64,000 nucleotides of DNA from an uncultured Flavobacteriaceae bacterium (GTDB lineage Bacteria; Bacteroidota; Bacteroidia; Flavobacteriales; Flavobacteriaceae), in contig CANNAN010000002.1 in the NCBI GenBank assembly GCA_947502635.1, positions 186,001 through 250,000 on the forward strand, read 5' to 3'. The notes under the pieces were generated by a model, which saw only the letters and a list, made by a program, of their open reading frames with translations, was not told the origin of the DNA and did no database searches. The translations under genes and the position numbers were made by a program. Within the stretch, counting starts at the first letter, position 1; the number at the start of each line of letters is the position of its first letter. This document shows, piece after piece, positions 62,477-64,000 of the stretch.

Positions 62477-62685
62477 CCTGCTACCGGCAGTTTGTAACTG
62501 GTGGCGGTTCTGTTTTTAACATCTCAGACTAATGCTCGTTTGTAAAGGGTGCTATAAAATTATAATTCAACCCTGAATATATTCCTTTATATTTGGTTTG
62601 TATATGTAAAAACAAATACGCTTTATTGCGATTATCTGGAAATATTAAGAAATATACGCAATAAGGTGCGTTTATATAATTGTTG
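62477..62685 (+). repeat. Cassette repeat R8
   Basis: A 209-nt unit with the 26-nt hairpin at 62483-62508 (one mismatch in its left arm) and a 98-nt core at 62588-62685. The following bases (TGTTTC) are gene-specific. Before it, 62416-62476 holds unique DNA with no ORF. Confidence 0.9.
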
Positions 62686-62722
62686 TGTTTCATTAGAAAA
62701 TTATACTTAAAAGTTTTATCCA

Positions 62723-62944
62723 ATGAATGAATTTAATCCTGATGAATTTCCTAAAAATTTGACAGAACTGGATGTGGAAAAATTGGCTATTTTGAATATT
62801 AAAAATCCAATATCGGACTTGTGGAAAAAAATAGCAAGAAAATTAACTTCAGAACAAAAAGTGAGGATTAATAAAAAAATAGAAAGCTTAAATTATCCTA
62901 AAACTGAAAAATTAGCTTCTTTTGGAAAAAAAATCAATGGATGA
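62723..62944 (+). CDS. Small protein, first of a pair in cassette C9
   Basis: A 73-residue protein ([20 protein letters not shown]) with a Lys-rich helical second half ([20 protein letters not shown]). No family is recognised. Its stop overlaps the next ORF by 8 bases, a layout typical of coupled gene pairs such as toxin-antitoxin modules, but no signature supports that. Confidence 0.55.
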   Translation: MNEFNPDEFPKNLTELDVEKLAILNIKNPISDLWKKIARKLTSEQKVRINKKIESLNYPKTEKLASFGKKING

Positions 62945-63098
62945 TGAAACTTGGAATAATATAATTGAACAAAAAGAAAGGTCTATTTTTTATGGAAATA
63001 TGGGTACACTAGCTACTCCCTTAGAATTTAAATCTAAATACGGAGAATGGCCTCCTGGATATGATGAAAATGGAAATAAAATAGACAATAAAAAATAA
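62937..63098 (+). CDS. Small protein, second of a pair in cassette C9
   Basis: A 53-residue ORF ([20 protein letters not shown]; ends [14 protein letters not shown]) that starts inside the end of the preceding gene. No family is recognised. It is too short for many gene finders. Together the two genes occupy nearly the whole cassette, so both are probably real. Confidence 0.55.
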   Translation: MDDETWNNIIEQKERSIFYGNMGTLATPLEFKSKYGEWPPGYDENGNKIDNKK

Positions 63099-63110
63099 CG
63101 AAAACACAAC

Positions 63111-63291
63111 ACTATATATAGCAAATAGGGCGATTAGTGCTTAACCGAAAGGTTATTGTCTATTTGCGAAGTCACCAAATCTTTTGATTTGGTATTAAAA
63201 GAGAAAAATTAAAACAAAATACAAAAGATTTGGCTTGTGGCTAAACTGAAAATAACCGCTTATTTTCTGCCCTAAATGCCATATATTTAAC
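63111..63291 (+). repeat. attC-like element Y
   Basis: A 181-nt element between ACACAAC and GTTAGCAAAC. Its ends pair: ATATATAGCAAATAGGGC (63114-63131) with GCCCTAAATGCCATATAT (63269-63286, three mismatches). Inside it are ACCAAATC-TTTT-GATTTGGT (perfect hairpin near 63172-63191) and CCGAAAGG. It differs from both R and X, but shares the CAAC…GTT ends. Long attC sites of this type exist in chromosomal integrons. Confidence 0.65.
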
Positions 63292-64000
63292 GTTAGCAAA
63301 CATATGACCGACGAATGAGGATTATCATAACATCCATACTTATTTCTTTAATCTTAAGTTGCTCGGACAAAAAAAATAAGAATGATATATCGGAATTTGA
63401 TAAAGTTTTAGGCAAGGAGAATATTGAAACTTTAGACTTCCTTGTTTCCGACTTTGAAAATGATTTTCTAAAAAAACAATATCCGAATTTGGACACTGAA
63501 AATGCCTATCGACAGTTTTTAACCGAATTACGTGATGATAAAACTGAAAATTGGAAAGAGATATCTCAAAAAGCGAGACACAAATTTAATTCAAGTGACT
63601 TGCGACTAGAAATGTATGAATTTCCAGATTCAGTTTGGGTTTTAAAGAATAGTTCTTTCGACAAAATAGAATCGGATTCTTTGCCGTTTTTGGAAAGTCC
63701 TGTTCCGTATATAAAGTCAAGGTTTAAATACAAAAACCCCGACGGAACAACAGAATATACATATTCAAGAGGTGGTGGACAAATCAAAATTACCGACAAC
63801 TTTGATTCCATTGCGAAATCCGAACTTAAAAGACCTAGATTTAATTTTATCGGTAGTTATTTAATGGCAATAAAGTCAGTTAGTAAAGAAAGTGAGTTTT
63901 TAAATGAATTTTACGGAATTAAAAATGGAGCTGGAATTATTTCACCACAATTAACCGCCAAAGTAATGTTGGAAAAAAATGTTGACTTAAATAATCCAAT
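63292..64000 (+). mobile_element. Cassette C10 (lipoprotein gene, right end outside window)
   Basis: Starts with GTTAGCAAAC after element Y; the right end lies beyond the window, so its inverse pair cannot be checked. Confidence 0.55.
63315..64000 (+). CDS. Lipoprotein of unknown function (partial)
   Basis: A frame of at least 228 codons, open to the window end, starting ATG at 63315 with a signal and lipobox (IIITSILISLILSCSDKK). The mature part is acidic and strand-rich (ETLDFLVSDFENDFLKKQ, then WKEISQKARHKFNSSDLRLE and KYKNPDGTTEYTYSRGGGQ). I recognise no family. It is the visible part of cassette C10. Confidence 0.7.
   Translation, partial: MRIIITSILISLILSCSDKKNKNDISEFDKVLGKENIETLDFLVSDFENDFLKKQYPNLDTENAYRQFLTELRDDKTENWKEISQKARHKFNSSDLRLEMYEFPDSVWVLKNSSFDKIESDSLPFLESPVPYIKSRFKYKNPDGTTEYTYSRGGGQIKITDNFDSIAKSELKRPRFNFIGSYLMAIKSVSKESEFLNEFYGIKNGAGIISPQLTAKVMLEKNVDLNNP

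Larger units (their letters stand above)
62682..63110 (+). mobile_element. Cassette C9 (two small overlapping genes)
   Basis: TGTTGTGTTT (62681-62690) and AAACACAACA (63102-63111) are inverse complements of 10 bases; a single extra A beyond them interrupts extension. Two short ORFs overlapping by 8 bases fill the cassette. Confidence 0.65.

Noticed and set aside
51514-62685. Group II intron or IS-like explanation for the repeats
   Set aside because: No reverse transcriptase or transposase ORF is linked to any copy, no target-site duplications are shared, and the gene-specific inverted ends differ for each gene, unlike IS ends.
51514-64000. CRISPR array
   Set aside because: The repeats are 96-209 bases, separated by whole genes with unique lengths, not 25-40-base repeats with uniform spacers. 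No cas genes are visible.
51514-64000. Integron integrase or attI site in the window
   Set aside because: No tyrosine-recombinase-like ORF was seen on either strand, and the array ends at the window edge. Its presence nearby cannot be judged.
1-64000. tRNA or rRNA genes
   Set aside because: No cloverleaf-like or rRNA-like stretch was noticed by eye on either strand; a tool such as tRNAscan would be decisive.

Overview
The window looks like a chromosomal segment of a marine-type Flavobacteriaceae member (Bacteroidota). The evidence is the low G+C content, the Bacteroidota -7 promoter box (TAnnTTTG) in front of many genes, type IX secretion (T9SS) C-terminal sorting domains, a hemC-hemD fusion, and a run of secreted proteins and lipoproteins typical of the family. 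No rRNA, tRNA or CRISPR array was seen.

Layout. 1-7.6 kb: heme biosynthesis. hemE (cut by the window edge), a cyclase-family gene, hemCD and hemA are on the minus strand. Divergent from them are an AraC regulator, hemH and hemJ. 7.7-18 kb: a NtrY-like histidine kinase, a DsbD-type N-terminal domain protein, enoyl-CoA hydratase, a PA0069-type radical SAM protein, two AraC-type regulators, an HD hydrolase, a fatty-acid/phospholipid pair (acyl-ACP desaturase and PlsC) and a bacilliredoxin. 18-31 kb: a DjlA-like co-chaperone, an ECF sigma factor paired with a 1004-residue membrane-anchored TonB-domain protein, a frameshifted HEAT-repeat gene, a membrane-anchored winged-helix regulator divergent from yceI, LD-carboxypeptidase, metG, ferritin and an unlisted 53-residue Cys-rich gene. 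31-41 kb: a T9SS protein with four 312-bp repeats, two tandem tail-collar proteins, a formyltransferase-like enzyme, an OmpA lipoprotein and tex. 42.6-50.3 kb: an AraC regulator followed by two promoters carrying matching 21-bp-spaced half-sites (driving a 55-residue ORF and a carboxymuconolactone-decarboxylase gene), then a TetR regulator with three operator-like palindromes and an RND/LolA-like/outer-membrane-protein trio.

51.5 kb to the right edge: the most unusual region. Single genes or gene pairs, all on the plus strand, are separated by eight copies of a repeat whose 98-nt core keeps almost constant length and ends in ATTGTTG. The variable bases that follow each repeat reappear as the inverse complement after the gene, giving gene-specific inverted repeats up to 12 bp long. 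The cores fold into a hairpin with compensatory changes between copies. This is the architecture of integron gene cassettes and attC sites, but the repeat is not a textbook attC, and two other attC-like element types occur in the same array. Cargo: a polysaccharide lyase, a SUFU-domain protein, an ankyrin protein, lipoproteins, a class C beta-lactamase-fold hydrolase, a dihydrofolate-reductase-family protein and small unknown genes. No integrase is visible in the window. A possible lone cassette of the same logic sits at 41.0-41.8 kb on the minus strand.
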